A model generated the notes under the pieces. It was not told the DNA's origin, did no database searches, and saw only the letters and a program-made list of their open reading frames with translations. DNA of 64,000 bases from G963665925 sp963678925 (GTDB lineage Bacteria > Bacillota > Clostridia > Peptostreptococcales > Acidaminobacteraceae): contig OY787533.1 of NCBI GenBank assembly GCA_963678925.1, forward strand, positions 1,674,001-1,738,000, read 5' to 3'. This document shows, one piece after another, positions 34,838-44,113 of the stretch. The position numbers and the translations under genes are program-made. Each line of letters opens with the position of its first letter. Positions within the stretch are counted from its first letter, which is position 1.

Positions 34838-34899
34838 CTTTCAGAATATTGTATTTTTGCTTTCAGCCTTCTATAAGTGCTGCATTTACGTTCTATGAT

Positions 34900-35799
34900 T
34901 TACATATGCTGCTTGGACGAAGCCATGATGCCATCAATGAATTTTCGAACACTGATACTCCCCTTGTCATAGGATTTGCCACGTATAAAGTCCATTTGGA
35001 TTCTCACCTCTTTGAACTCAAAAAGCGTATTTGAGTATCTGGTGAAAACTTCATTTCCATAGTCTTCTATTCCCATGTTTGAAACATTCTCCAGGGCCCT
35101 GAAAACAGCGCGTCTAATACGCTGCTCTATGGCGCTCACATTCGGCGCTTTGCCCGATGTCTGCTCATACTTATCTGATAAATGCTTGTAGAGCTCTGAC
35201 ATTTTGAAGCTGGAAAATGACACGCCATTCGCCCTGTTCTCTTCCTCAAGAAAGCGAACAATCTCTACAAGATCTACAGCCCCCTTGTCTCCAGATATGC
35301 CCAACTGCAAAAACAGCTTGTCTATTGATTGGTTCAAACCGCTTGTAGCAGGACTATGCGCTTCTACACCTCTAAACCGTCTCATACTGCTAAAGGCTGT
35401 TTCGAAGGAACTGATTACCTGAGCCATTTCAAGCTTCTCATTCACTTTCTTGATGACAGAAATCACTTCAATGACATTGATTGGCTTGTTGATAAAAAAC
35501 TCTATGCCCTCCTGATAAGCCTTGGCAATCATATCGCTTGACCTTACCTCGGAGATCATTATGAACTGGATCTGTTCGTTTTTTGCTTTGACCTCGGATA
35601 ATATGCTGATCCCATCTTTCTTAGGAAGAAGCAGGTCTATGAGGACAATGTCAGGGTTCATATACTGCAATTCACGGACAGCAGTTTCCCCGTCTCCAGC
35701 AATCCCGACAACATCTCCAAGATTGTTGTTCATAATGATATTCTTCAGGATATTTTGGATGACTTCATCATCCTCAACAATATAGAAATTCAAGTTCAT
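34900..35799 (-). CDS. glnL: response regulator, GlnL (YcbB) type
   Basis: A 299-residue regulator. The N-terminal receiver has the phospho-acceptor Asp in DIVLIDLLLPKKDG and the conserved Lys in FFINKPINV. The C-terminal about 160 residues match the YcbB-type DNA-binding domain (FSSFKMSELYKHLSDKYEQ, SAIEQRIRRAVFRALENV). The gene starts 4 nt inside the end of the kinase gene, so the two form one unit. In Bacillus the GlnK-GlnL pair controls glutamine or glutamate uptake; the adjacent symporter is the likely target. The kinase end supplies the ribosome site GGAGGGGG. Confidence 0.87.
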   Translation of the reverse strand: MNLNFYIVEDDEVIQNILKNIIMNNNLGDVVGIAGDGETAVRELQYMNPDIVLIDLLLPKKDGISILSEVKAKNEQIQFIMISEVRSSDMIAKAYQEGIEFFINKPINVIEVISVIKKVNEKLEMAQVISSFETAFSSMRRFRGVEAHSPATSGLNQSIDKLFLQLGISGDKGAVDLVEIVRFLEEENRANGVSFSSFKMSELYKHLSDKYEQTSGKAPNVSAIEQRIRRAVFRALENVSNMGIEDYGNEVFTRYSNTLFEFKEVRIQMDFIRGKSYDKGSISVRKFIDGIMASSKQHM

Positions 35800-37064
35800 A
35801 GCCGCACATCCCCCTCCAGCTTGTCACGCGGAATTCTCAGTTCGAATCTTGTATACTCGTTCAGATAACTGGTTGCTTTAATCGTTCCACCATAATGATT
35901 TTCAAGAATGAATTTCACATGGGCAAGTCCCAGTCCGGTGGAAAGCTTTCCAGTCTGCTCGTCAAACTTCGTAGAATACCCGGGCTTGAAAACCAGATTG
36001 AGCTCATCTGACTCTATGCCACTGCCATTGTCAAATACGGTGAAGACACAGGCTTCTCCTTCAGCAGTGACATCCACTGAAATTTTTCCCCGAATCTCAA
36101 CTGCATCAATGGCATTGATAATCAAATTGTTCAATATCGATATCAGAGGATAGTAGTCACTGGTTTGAAAACCCGCTTCAACAGCATATTCGAAAATAAT
36201 ATTCTTCCCTTTAGTCTCAATGATTTTTTCTGTATTCTCTTTGATAATCGACAGAATCTCTTCAGCACGCATGCAGATGTCTGTCTTATCCTCTTCAAGT
36301 GTCTTTTCCATGCCTAAAACAACACGGTAATAATCTTTTTTTATCTCGTGTATGTTTTTTGACACGTTCAATGCGTGGTCCTTATGCTCGGGTTCATGGA
36401 GCATATTGTATAGGTGATAGCTTTCGTTCATGGTCGACTCAATATCTGCCATGGATTTTTTCAAAAAAAACAGTTCACTTTTCAGCTTTGCTGTAAAAAG
36501 CAAGAGCTCTCTAAACTTCTTTTCACGCTGCTCTCGCTCGAATCTTGTCTGATACTGACGTACCACCAAAATAATCACATAGATAAATGCCGCCCTAGCC
36601 AGCCCTACTATAATGGTCATAAGAACCGCTTTCTCAAATGCAATCCCTTTCCAGACACTGCGTATCAGTGCCTCTGCAATATTTCCAGAGCTGTCACAGA
36701 CCCAAAGTGAAAGAAGCAGCTGCAGGGTTGTGTTCAGCTTTTCTCTAATCTTGAAGACCCTGAAGAGCACACCGTACAGAAGATAGTAGATAATCACAGG
36801 TAAGTACTGCATGAAAACATCCATCAATGCTATTTCCGGATGGGCAATGGCGTATACAAATGACCTGAAGAGAAACATGAGCATAGCAATCAGCCCTGTT
36901 GCCAGTGTGACCGACGTGTCCTCGAAGTAAATCAGCAGCAGGGGCAGCGCGACCACTGCCAATGAAAATCGAAAACTCTCCGACACAGGGCTCAAATAAA
37001 TCTGACCCAGGAAGACCGTAATCAGACAGATAATACTTAGATTTTCCAAGTTCTTTCGTTTCAT
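35796..37064 (-). CDS. glnK: sensor histidine kinase, GlnK type
   Basis: A 422-residue membrane kinase. Residues 1-about 185 hold five or six hydrophobic segments with no extracellular domain. A cytoplasmic dimerisation region with the likely phospho-His in KNIHEIKKDYYR follows, then an ATPase domain with NNLIINAIDAVE (N-box), FDNGSGI (G1) and STGLGLAHV (G2). ATG 37064 follows AGAGGGAACG. It is cotranscribed with the GlnL-type regulator. The signal is unknown; transmembrane sensing of an amino acid or dicarboxylate is plausible. Confidence 0.87.
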   Translation of the reverse strand: MKRKNLENLSIICLITVFLGQIYLSPVSESFRFSLAVVALPLLLIYFEDTSVTLATGLIAMLMFLFRSFVYAIAHPEIALMDVFMQYLPVIIYYLLYGVLFRVFKIREKLNTTLQLLLSLWVCDSSGNIAEALIRSVWKGIAFEKAVLMTIIVGLARAAFIYVIILVVRQYQTRFEREQREKKFRELLLFTAKLKSELFFLKKSMADIESTMNESYHLYNMLHEPEHKDHALNVSKNIHEIKKDYYRVVLGMEKTLEEDKTDICMRAEEILSIIKENTEKIIETKGKNIIFEYAVEAGFQTSDYYPLISILNNLIINAIDAVEIRGKISVDVTAEGEACVFTVFDNGSGIESDELNLVFKPGYSTKFDEQTGKLSTGLGLAHVKFILENHYGGTIKATSYLNEYTRFELRIPRDKLEGDVRL

Positions 37065-37138
37065 ACGTTCCCTCTCCGACTATGATTCTTTTGTTTTACC
37101 CATCATGCATTGTATGTCCTTCTTGTAATAAATGCAAG

Positions 37139-37188
37139 AAAAGGGATCCCTGAAAAAGTTTATTGAACTTCTAGAGGGCTCCCTTTTT
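37139..37188 (-). terminator. terminator between the membrane protein and glnK genes
   Basis: Three-part stem AAAAGGGA/TCCCTTTT, CCCT/AGGG and AAGTT/AACTT. T-runs occur on both strands, TTTTCTT on the minus strand and TTTTT on the plus strand. Confidence 0.7.
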
Positions 37189-37229
37189 AGTAGGCCTTTT
37201 AAACAGTTACCGAATATGCACTTCTAATT

Positions 37230-38087
37230 CTAATCCACTGAAATACCAACGGTTTCAATCAAAGTATCTGTCATTTCATCAAGAAAATTCAAGTCCGGCG
37301 ACATGGCGTACAGAACCAGTGTCATTTCTTTTTCTTCTATTTTCGTAACCCAAACTCTACTGTACATGGTCAGTGATGGGAAGTCATGTGCGATTTCTTC
37401 TGGAGGAAAACCAAACTGAAAATAAGCTTCTTTGAATGCCTTATAGCTATGGACTGGGCTGTTGGTGCTTATTCGGCTGGTCGCAACAGTAAAATCAAGT
37501 CCATCTATGGTTTTCGCCGAATACTCCGTATCCTCTGTGTCAAAGATTACCTGACCTGACTTTGCACCCAAGCTGCTCAATACAAGCCAGGTATAGTCAA
37601 ATTTCCCCAAGGACTCCAGGGCAGCTGCATTGACACCTCTGTCATGGAACAGATAGCTGACCGCCTCCGGTTCTTTCAAAAGATAGGCACCATAGAATGC
37701 GCCTTCATACACTGAACTAGATTCATAAAATCGGGAATGTCCTGCCCAGGCGTCATATGCACTGAAGTTATACAGAATAGTAAGCTGAACGGGCCTTTCA
37801 ATCCACTTGGAAAAGGAATCACTCGCATCATATATGAGCATAAAGGGATACCAGTTCTGGGAGCTGCTCACTTTACCGGCTGGAAAGTCAATATGAACAG
37901 ACTCGGTTTCTGTAAGTGCAGTTCGACCTTGTATCATATTGTTCCATGACATGACCAGCATACTTGGAAGTATTCGGGTCATGGGGACAAGCGCCATAGC
38001 GGCAACCAGGGCTATCCCCAGAATCAGGCTGAAGAATATGCGATATTTGACTGCGCGTTTGCGGTATTTTTTCCCGTCTCGTTCCAT
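37230..38087 (-). CDS. membrane-anchored protein of unknown function
   Basis: A 285-residue protein I do not recognise. After a basic start (MERDGKKYRKRAVKYR) there is one transmembrane segment, ILGIALVAAMALVPM, and then a domain of about 240 residues predicted to be extracellular, with no Cys and many aromatic residues. ATG 38087 is chosen because GGAGG lies 5 nt upstream; earlier in-frame ATGs lack a site. It stands alone between the lipoate ligase and glnK genes, with terminators or gaps on both sides. Confidence 0.7.
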   Translation of the reverse strand: MERDGKKYRKRAVKYRIFFSLILGIALVAAMALVPMTRILPSMLVMSWNNMIQGRTALTETESVHIDFPAGKVSSSQNWYPFMLIYDASDSFSKWIERPVQLTILYNFSAYDAWAGHSRFYESSSVYEGAFYGAYLLKEPEAVSYLFHDRGVNAAALESLGKFDYTWLVLSSLGAKSGQVIFDTEDTEYSAKTIDGLDFTVATSRISTNSPVHSYKAFKEAYFQFGFPPEEIAHDFPSLTMYSRVWVTKIEEKEMTLVLYAMSPDLNFLDEMTDTLIETVGISVD

Positions 38088-38203
38088 TCGGTCCTCCAGC
38101 TTCATGCCATAAATCCAATACAAAAAGGGGCCTAATTCTATCGGTTTTCACCTCTAGTCATTAAGTACCCCCATAATCGAATCTCTAAATTCTTTGTATC
38201 AGA

Positions 38204-39199
38204 TCAAGCAAAGAGCCTTTTGGAAATCAGTGCGTAAATATCCTCAACCTTATCGCTTCCAAGACCTGTGGACTTGATGCTTTCATGAATGGCATCTGGA
38301 ATAAGCATGACATTTTGCAGCTTTTCTTCCAGCTTGAAAAATGCTTCTGCCTCAAGCGCATCTGTTGTGATTGCCGTCCTGTGTATGACACCCTCTTGTA
38401 TATCCATTGAAATATGGAGGCTACCCCAGTCGAAACGATGCTTCATTTCACAGCTGAAGCTTGGTGTATCTCCATAATTCCACAGGTCACTGTAGTATTT
38501 ATCTAAGTAGACCCTGGAACTGCTGCTCTCAAAATCAGCAATCCCGCACGCCGCAATCTCACAGGACAATATGTCTTTGATTGCCTTTTCTACTGCATCC
38601 ATAATCCTGTCTGCAGAAATATCCGGCGCAACTTCGACAAGATTTATAACCCGTGACTTCACGGAATCAAAACCCTTTGTGTCCAGCTTGTCATGTCCCA
38701 CGTTCAGATAGTTTGCAATGCGTGTAACGTCTGAATCGATCAACAGGGTCCCGTGATGAAGATGCTTTTCGTCATCATGGATAAATGCATTGCCTGAAAA
38801 TTTGCGTCCATTCACACAAAGGTCGTTACGTCCAGTGAACACGCCCTCAATCCCCAGTTCTGATAGCCCTGCAAGCAGCACTTTAAAATGCATTTCCATG
38901 TCATAGAGCTCACCCTTCGCAATAAATGCGAAGTTCAAATTCCCCGTATCGTGGTAGACCGCGCCACCTCCGGAGAGACGTCTGACCAACCTCACGCCGT
39001 TTGCTTGCATCTTTTCCAGATTGCATTCCTGATAGGGATTCTGGTTTCTCCCTATGACAACTGAGTTTTCACTCTGCCACCAAAATACAATCCATTCATC
39101 TTCCGCCACCGTATTCATAAAATGTTCTTCATAGGCAAGGTTGACGCATGTATCCAAGGTATTTGATACAACAAACCGGACGCGTTTTGGTCTATGCAT
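38204..39199 (-). CDS. lplA: lipoate-protein ligase A
   Basis: Activates lipoate with ATP and attaches it to lipoyl-domain lysines. The 331-residue protein has the family catalytic layout: VVIGRNQNPYQECN, the RRLSGGGAVYHDTGNLNFAF motif, GRNDLCVNGRKFSGNA, HHGTLLIDSD, and a C-terminal accessory domain. ATG 39199 lies 8 nt inside the end of the dihydrolipoamide dehydrogenase gene with GAGGG upstream, so the two genes are coupled. The ligase likely lipoylates the N-terminal lipoyl domain of that protein, among other targets. Confidence 0.95.
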   Translation of the reverse strand: MHRPKRVRFVVSNTLDTCVNLAYEEHFMNTVAEDEWIVFWWQSENSVVIGRNQNPYQECNLEKMQANGVRLVRRLSGGGAVYHDTGNLNFAFIAKGELYDMEMHFKVLLAGLSELGIEGVFTGRNDLCVNGRKFSGNAFIHDDEKHLHHGTLLIDSDVTRIANYLNVGHDKLDTKGFDSVKSRVINLVEVAPDISADRIMDAVEKAIKDILSCEIAACGIADFESSSSRVYLDKYYSDLWNYGDTPSFSCEMKHRFDWGSLHISMDIQEGVIHRTAITTDALEAEAFFKLEEKLQNVMLIPDAIHESIKSTGLGSDKVEDIYALISKRLFA

Positions 39200-40910
39200 T
39201 ATGCAGCCCTCTATCGAGAGCACCTAGTATTGCTTCGTGCACGGATTCTGCTGCGGTCGGATGCGCGTAAATGATCTTTGCCGCCGCCTCCAGCTTGGTT
39301 GCGTCTGCAATGAGGTTGGACAGGGTTGCAATCATATCTGTTCCATTTGCCCCAACAATGGTTGCACCCAGTATTGTCTCTGTTTCCGGCGAACTGATGA
39401 TTTTTACAAAGCCTTCCGTTTCCCCCATGGCAACGCTTTTGCCATTGGCAGCAAAATGGAAGTGGGATACCTTGATATCGAGGCCCTGATCTGCTGCTGA
39501 TTTTTCTGTAAGCCCAACATGTCCAACCTCAGGCGAGGTGAAGATGGCGCTTGGAATAAGATCATAATGCATCTCACTATCCAAGCCAGCTATACACTCA
39601 ACGGCTACAATACCTTGATGGGAAGCCACATGTGCAAGCTGTACGATATTTGTCACATCCCCAATGGCATATATTCTTTCATTCGTTGTTCGCATATGCG
39701 CGTCAACTTTTATGCCGTTCTTTCTCTCATTGAGATCCACACCAAGCTTTTCAAGATTCAAATTTTCCATACGTGCCTTGCGTCCAACGGCCATCATGAC
39801 CTTTTCAGTTGCAACGTAATGCATCTGACCTTCTTTTTGATAACTTGTCATCATCATTTGGTTTTCTGTCTCATAGATTCCCGCCGCACATGCACCGGCA
39901 TGCACCTTTATGCCTTTGGCATCTGCTGAAGCCCGAATCACATCAGCTGCGTCCTGGTCCAGCAGTGCGAGAATTTCCGGCAGATACTCAATGACATGGA
40001 CTTCCGAACCCAGTGCGTTAAAAATAAAGGCGAACTCCATGCCAATGACACCGCCGCCAATAATCGTGATCGACTTTGGAACCTCTTTGAGCTCAAGGGC
40101 GTCCTTGCTTGTGATGATTGAATCCAAATCATGACCTTCAATATTGATATAACTCACTTCTGATCCCGTTGCGATAATCAGATTTTCAAAATTGATTGTG
40201 GCACTTACTTTCTTGTTTTCCACCTTGATTTGCGTATCGCTCTCAAGCAGGGCCGTCCCCTTTACAACTTGAATGTCGTTCGCTTCCATCAGGTGCTCTA
40301 TTCCACCGACGAGCGTGTCTACAACCTCTGACTTGCGCTCAATCACACGTTCCATATTTATGTCAAAGGATGCCACATTAAAGCCGTAGTTCTCTGCATC
40401 CTGGATATGTCTAAGTACTTTTGTGCTATGCGCAAGGGCCTTTGTTGGAATACAGCCATAGTTCAGGCAGGTTCCACCCATACGGTCCTCTTCAATAAGC
40501 ACAACACGCTTTCCAAGCTGGGCACCGCGGATTGCCGCAACGTAGCCACCTGGGCCACCACCGACAATCGCTATGTCTGCTGTTATGACTTCCTTCTTGG
40601 GTTTAGCGATTCCAAAGCTGTACCCCTGAGGCTTGGCATCGGCTGATGAAACACGCGTGTTTTCCTGAGATACCTGTCCCTCAATAACGAGGACCACTGC
40701 ACCTTTTTTCAAGGTGTCTCCGGTTTTTGCAGCTATTTCCACGACTTTACCGTCATATTTCGATTTGCTCTTCACACTGCCTTTTCCAGATTCAATGGCG
40801 AAGAGGAGGTCACCCGATTTGATTTCATCTCCAACCGCAACTTCAATCTTTCCAAGTTTTCCTTCCGTATCGTGACCACTCAATTTCTCAACGCAAATTT
40901 CCACTCTCAC
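39192..40910 (-). CDS. lpdA: dihydrolipoamide dehydrogenase with N-terminal lipoyl domain
   Basis: A 572-residue flavoprotein that reoxidises dihydrolipoyl groups with NAD+. Residues 1-80 are a lipoyl domain with the probable modified Lys43 in ESGKGSVK, an unusual context since most have DKA. Residues 110-572 are the oxidoreductase: FAD motif GGGPGGYVAAIRGA, redox pair Cys148/Cys153 in GGTCLNYGCIPTKAL, NAD motif GGGVIGMEFA, and the C-terminal HPTAAE His-Glu. It starts at GTG 40910 after AAGGAG. It precedes lplA. No E1 or E2 subunit or glycine-cleavage gene is nearby, so its partner complex is elsewhere. Confidence 0.95.
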   Translation of the reverse strand: MRVEICVEKLSGHDTEGKLGKIEVAVGDEIKSGDLLFAIESGKGSVKSKSKYDGKVVEIAAKTGDTLKKGAVVLVIEGQVSQENTRVSSADAKPQGYSFGIAKPKKEVITADIAIVGGGPGGYVAAIRGAQLGKRVVLIEEDRMGGTCLNYGCIPTKALAHSTKVLRHIQDAENYGFNVASFDINMERVIERKSEVVDTLVGGIEHLMEANDIQVVKGTALLESDTQIKVENKKVSATINFENLIIATGSEVSYINIEGHDLDSIITSKDALELKEVPKSITIIGGGVIGMEFAFIFNALGSEVHVIEYLPEILALLDQDAADVIRASADAKGIKVHAGACAAGIYETENQMMMTSYQKEGQMHYVATEKVMMAVGRKARMENLNLEKLGVDLNERKNGIKVDAHMRTTNERIYAIGDVTNIVQLAHVASHQGIVAVECIAGLDSEMHYDLIPSAIFTSPEVGHVGLTEKSAADQGLDIKVSHFHFAANGKSVAMGETEGFVKIISSPETETILGATIVGANGTDMIATLSNLIADATKLEAAAKIIYAHPTAAESVHEAILGALDRGLHNA

Positions 40911-40937
40911 GTGATCATCTCCTTATCTACACTCGGT

Positions 40938-40963
40938 AAAAAAGGTGCAGTTTTCACTGCACC
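40938..40963 (-). terminator. terminator after the AhpD-like gene
   Basis: Minus-strand stem GGTGCAGT/ACTGCACC with a 4-nt loop followed by six T. It isolates lpdA-lplA from the upstream gene. Confidence 0.85.
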
Positions 40964-40971
40964 CTCACATT

Positions 40972-41325
40972 TTATTTAAAGTCATTCTCAAACTCGTCGA
41001 TGCTTGCTTTCATCAGGGTTACTGAGTATGCCATAGACGGGCCGCCGCCGAAGGCCACCGAGACCATTGCTGCTTCAATGATTTCCTCACGTGTTGCGCC
41101 TGCCTCGAGTGCTTTATATACATGATAAACGATGCAGTATTCACAGCGGTTGTAACAGCCAATCGCAACACTGATCAGCTCTTTTTGCTTGAGATCAAGC
41201 GCCTTTGGTTCATACGCCGCACCCAGAAGCCCCATGAAAGCACCTACATGCTCAGGGTTTGTCTCAGATAGTCCTTCAAGTCCACCTACGAAACTATTCA
41301 ACATTTCTCTAACATCATATGCCAT
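40972..41325 (-). CDS. carboxymuconolactone decarboxylase / AhpD-like protein
   Basis: A 117-residue all-helical protein of the CMD/AhpD family. The CxxC pair lies in RCEYCIVYHVYKAL with the family His; in AhpD this disulfide carries electrons for peroxide reduction. ATG 41325 follows AGGAGG by 7 nt; an upstream in-frame ATG would start inside the inverted repeat and is rejected. It is a single-gene unit: promoter and operator at 41341-41400, terminator at 40938. The strong operator suggests tight control, perhaps by oxidative or electrophile stress, which is inference. Confidence 0.88.
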   Translation of the reverse strand: MAYDVREMLNSFVGGLEGLSETNPEHVGAFMGLLGAAYEPKALDLKQKELISVAIGCYNRCEYCIVYHVYKALEAGATREEIIEAAMVSVAFGGGPSMAYSVTLMKASIDEFENDFK

Positions 41326-41340
41326 TGTAAAACCTCCTGA

Positions 41341-41400
41341 AATTTGTTTGCTATGCTTAATAATATTGTTAAGCATAGCAAACAAATTGTTAAATGTCAA
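41341..41400 (-). promoter_or_regulatory. promoter overlapped by a 20-bp perfect inverted repeat
   Basis: TTGACA (41400-41395), 17-bp spacer, TATGCT (41377-41372) on the minus strand. A 20-bp arm at 41341-41360 is exactly reverse-complementary to 41369-41388, with 8 bp between. The repeat covers the -10, the start site and the leader up to the ribosome site. Confidence 0.75.
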
Positions 41401-41404
41401 ACAT

Positions 41405-41445
41405 ATAAAAAAGGATTTGCAAAATATGTTCTTTGCAAATCCTTT
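41405..41445 (-). terminator. terminator of the oligoendopeptidase gene
   Basis: Perfect 14-bp stem AAAGGATTTGCAAA (41410-41423) with TTTGCAAATCCTTT (41432-41445), followed on the minus strand by a T-run. Confidence 0.85.
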
Positions 41446-41480
41446 CAATTCGTATATCAAATTCTGATATTTATATTCAA

Positions 41481-43409
41481 TTACTGTGCAGTCTGCGCTG
41501 CATCCGCTACATCTTCATCGACTGCTTCTCTTTCATCCAGCATACTCTCAAGATCATCTACCAGTCCACCGAAGTAAACAAGAATTGAGTCAACCGGTTC
41601 TGAAGAATTCATGTCTACACCCGCCATCTTGAGTACGGTGATTGGATCCTCTGAACCCCCTGCAGCAAGGAAGTTCAAGTAATCTGCTACAGCAGCTTCA
41701 TCACCTGATTTTATACGGTTGACAATCGAGTATGCTGCCGACATGGATGTGGCATACTTATACACATAGAAATTCCAGTAGAAATGCGGAATTGTTGACC
41801 ATCCATATTTCTGATAGTCGAGCAGTGTATAGGATGGTCCATAGTATTTGCCCATTATTTCAAGCCACATGTCATTCAGCGTTTCCGGTGAAATAGCTTG
41901 GCCGGCTTCTACAAGAGCATGTGTCGCTTCTTCAAACTCCGAGAACATGACCTGAACGTATACAGTGCCACGAATGTTATCAATCTGTTTGTTGATCAGA
42001 TACATTTTTTCTTCGTCACTGTCTGCATTTTTTATCAGATAATCCATAACCAGAAGTTCATTGACTGTAGATGCAACCTCAGCTGTAAAGATTGGATAAT
42101 CTGCCATAATATAAGGCTGCGCTTCATTGGAATATTTAGAGTTTAGGGCATGTCCCATCTCATGTGCCAGGGTAAGCGCACTGTCCAAATTGTTGCTGTA
42201 GTTCATGAGTATGAAGGGATGTGTATCATAGCTACCCCACTGATAGCCGCCAGTGTACTTGTTGTCATCTTCATAGACATCTACCCAGTTGTTTTCAATA
42301 CCTTCTCTAAAGTCGCTGACATATTTGTCGCCCAGTGGCGCTAGAGCTCTTTCAATCATGTCTGCAGCTTCATCATAGGACAGTTCGATTTTGTAGTCGG
42401 CAGTCAATGGCACGTAGGCGTCATGGTAATAGAGGTTTTCATAGCCCAGTGCTTCTTTTCTGACATCATAATATTTGTGCAGGTACTCCAGATTGTCATT
42501 TACCGATGCAATAAGATTATCATATACCGATCTTGGAATATCCTCTGAATGCAGTGCGGCTTCCAGTCCTGATTCAAATCCGCGAGCAGTCGCAAACAAA
42601 GTATTGGTTTTCAGTTGGGTTTCGTAAATGGATGTCAATGTATTGTTTACCCCTGCACTGGACATGCCCCGCGCCTGGGCAGCACGTGCACGATAGTCCC
42701 TGTTTGGGTCCTCCAGTATTTCAGAAAACTTACCAGATGTAAGCTCCACACGGTTTCCGTTAGGATCACCAATAAAAATTTTGTCCTTGTCTGCAATGGT
42801 TACCTTGTCAAAGATTGATTTCGGTGAATCAGAAAGGCTCGATACGAGAGATAAAAGCTGTTCCTCTTCCTTTGACAATATGTATGCTTTTTCTTCCAGA
42901 AGCCCTTCCAGAAGCACTTTCTGCTCAGCCAGACGCGGATCAGCAATGATTGTCCTTAGTGTCTCTTCGTCCAGTTCAAGGATTTCCGGTGACACAAAAG
43001 AGGTTGCTGCTGAGTATTCATTATAGATATTACCCGCGATAGACGACATTTCGATGGACTCTGACTTGCTCTGATCCAGGTCAAGATTCAAATTCGCGTA
43101 GACATAAACATCATACATTATGCGTGATGCCTCTTCATCTAAAGCAAACAGGTCAATCAGCGCTTCACTGGAATTCAGTTTTCCCTCAAACTCTTTTAGC
43201 TGAGGTATAAGTTCATTCTTCAATTTATTCACATCTGTATCAAAATCCGCACGTGTTGCATAAATATCAGTCAAATCCCACTTGTATCTGTCGTCTGCTT
43301 CAGAGCGCTTGATCAGTTCAATATCTGCAAACGAAAGTGTTTGACCGCACACCATTACAAGAACCAGTAGTAATAGCATGACTCTTTGCCTAAAGTTTCT
43401 TCTTTTCAT
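41481..43409 (-). CDS. pepF: oligoendopeptidase F, predicted secreted (M3 family)
   Basis: A 642-residue zinc peptidase that cleaves short peptides. The M3 catalytic motif HEMGH is at about residue 415 in TLAHEMGHALNS, with the third ligand Glu in TAEVASTVNELL. PepF is normally cytoplasmic, but this one begins with a clear signal peptide: MKRRNFRQRV, then MLLLLVLVMVCGQTLSFA. It would therefore act outside the cell, producing amino acids for fermentation. ATG 43409 follows GGGGG. It is monocistronic, with a strong terminator. Confidence 0.93.
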   Translation of the reverse strand: MKRRNFRQRVMLLLLVLVMVCGQTLSFADIELIKRSEADDRYKWDLTDIYATRADFDTDVNKLKNELIPQLKEFEGKLNSSEALIDLFALDEEASRIMYDVYVYANLNLDLDQSKSESIEMSSIAGNIYNEYSAATSFVSPEILELDEETLRTIIADPRLAEQKVLLEGLLEEKAYILSKEEEQLLSLVSSLSDSPKSIFDKVTIADKDKIFIGDPNGNRVELTSGKFSEILEDPNRDYRARAAQARGMSSAGVNNTLTSIYETQLKTNTLFATARGFESGLEAALHSEDIPRSVYDNLIASVNDNLEYLHKYYDVRKEALGYENLYYHDAYVPLTADYKIELSYDEAADMIERALAPLGDKYVSDFREGIENNWVDVYEDDNKYTGGYQWGSYDTHPFILMNYSNNLDSALTLAHEMGHALNSKYSNEAQPYIMADYPIFTAEVASTVNELLVMDYLIKNADSDEEKMYLINKQIDNIRGTVYVQVMFSEFEEATHALVEAGQAISPETLNDMWLEIMGKYYGPSYTLLDYQKYGWSTIPHFYWNFYVYKYATSMSAAYSIVNRIKSGDEAAVADYLNFLAAGGSEDPITVLKMAGVDMNSSEPVDSILVYFGGLVDDLESMLDEREAVDEDVADAAQTAQ

Positions 43410-43593
43410 AGTCTATGACCCCCTTATTGAGTGTTGTCTAACATGTCTATATTACCACATTCTAACAGATACATTCTCTGAATATTCTATGTTTTTTTGC
43501 ATCCCTGCAAGTAATTGCCACCGATCCAAGCAAGGTTGAGGACTGCATCTTTTCCAAAATAAAAAAACATCGACGCTTATGGTCAATATTTTT

Positions 43594-43989
43594 TTACGTG
43601 TCTTCAGGATGATCCGTAACATTGTTCAGCATTTGCTTCAAAACAGCATTGAACACCTCAAGATCTTCCCTGGATATGTTTTGTGTGAGTGCTTCATTGA
43701 ATGCAACCCCCACTGGAAGGACCTCTTCAAAAAGAGCCTTTCCTTGTCCTGTGAGCTGAAGCTGGATTACACGTTTGTCTTTCTCGCTTCGGACACGCTC
43801 TACGAGCCCGTCACGCTGCAAACGGTCTATCAGACGGCCTGCACTGGAATCCTTAATGTACATGAGCTTTGAGAGCTCACGCTGTGAAATGTCCCGATTC
43901 TCATAGATATAGTAAAGTGCAATCCACTGTATTCGCGTGATACCACTACCTTCAAGCCTTCGACCGAAAGCTTCAGAGAACTGTTTCAT
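43594..43989 (-). CDS. MarR-family transcriptional regulator
   Basis: A 131-residue winged-helix regulator. The DNA-binding region is IQWIALYYIYENRDISQRELSKLMYIKDSSAGRLIDRL followed by the wing RDGLVERVRSEKDKRVIQLQLT. ATG 43989 follows GGAGAATTTT. A sigmaA promoter at 44062-44090 lies upstream. It stands alone between pepF and msrAB. Its target is not evident; the palindrome upstream of the AhpD-like gene is one candidate. The sensing Cys common in redox-responsive members is not seen. Confidence 0.9.
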   Translation of the reverse strand: MKQFSEAFGRRLEGSGITRIQWIALYYIYENRDISQRELSKLMYIKDSSAGRLIDRLQRDGLVERVRSEKDKRVIQLQLTGQGKALFEEVLPVGVAFNEALTQNISREDLEVFNAVLKQMLNNVTDHPEDT

Positions 43990-44061
43990 AAAATTCTCCG
44001 TAACATAGCTGGTTCACGTCTGCAGTGTAAAACTCATTTGAACACCCCCTGACATCTTATG

Positions 44062-44090
44062 AGTATATGAGAAATTGCACTTTTATTCAA
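44062..44090 (-). promoter_or_regulatory. sigmaA promoter of the MarR-family gene
   Basis: TTGAAT (44090-44085), 17-bp spacer, TATACT (44067-44062) on the minus strand. Confidence 0.65.
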
Positions 44091-44113
44091 GTCAGCGTCT
44101 CCATTTACATTTC

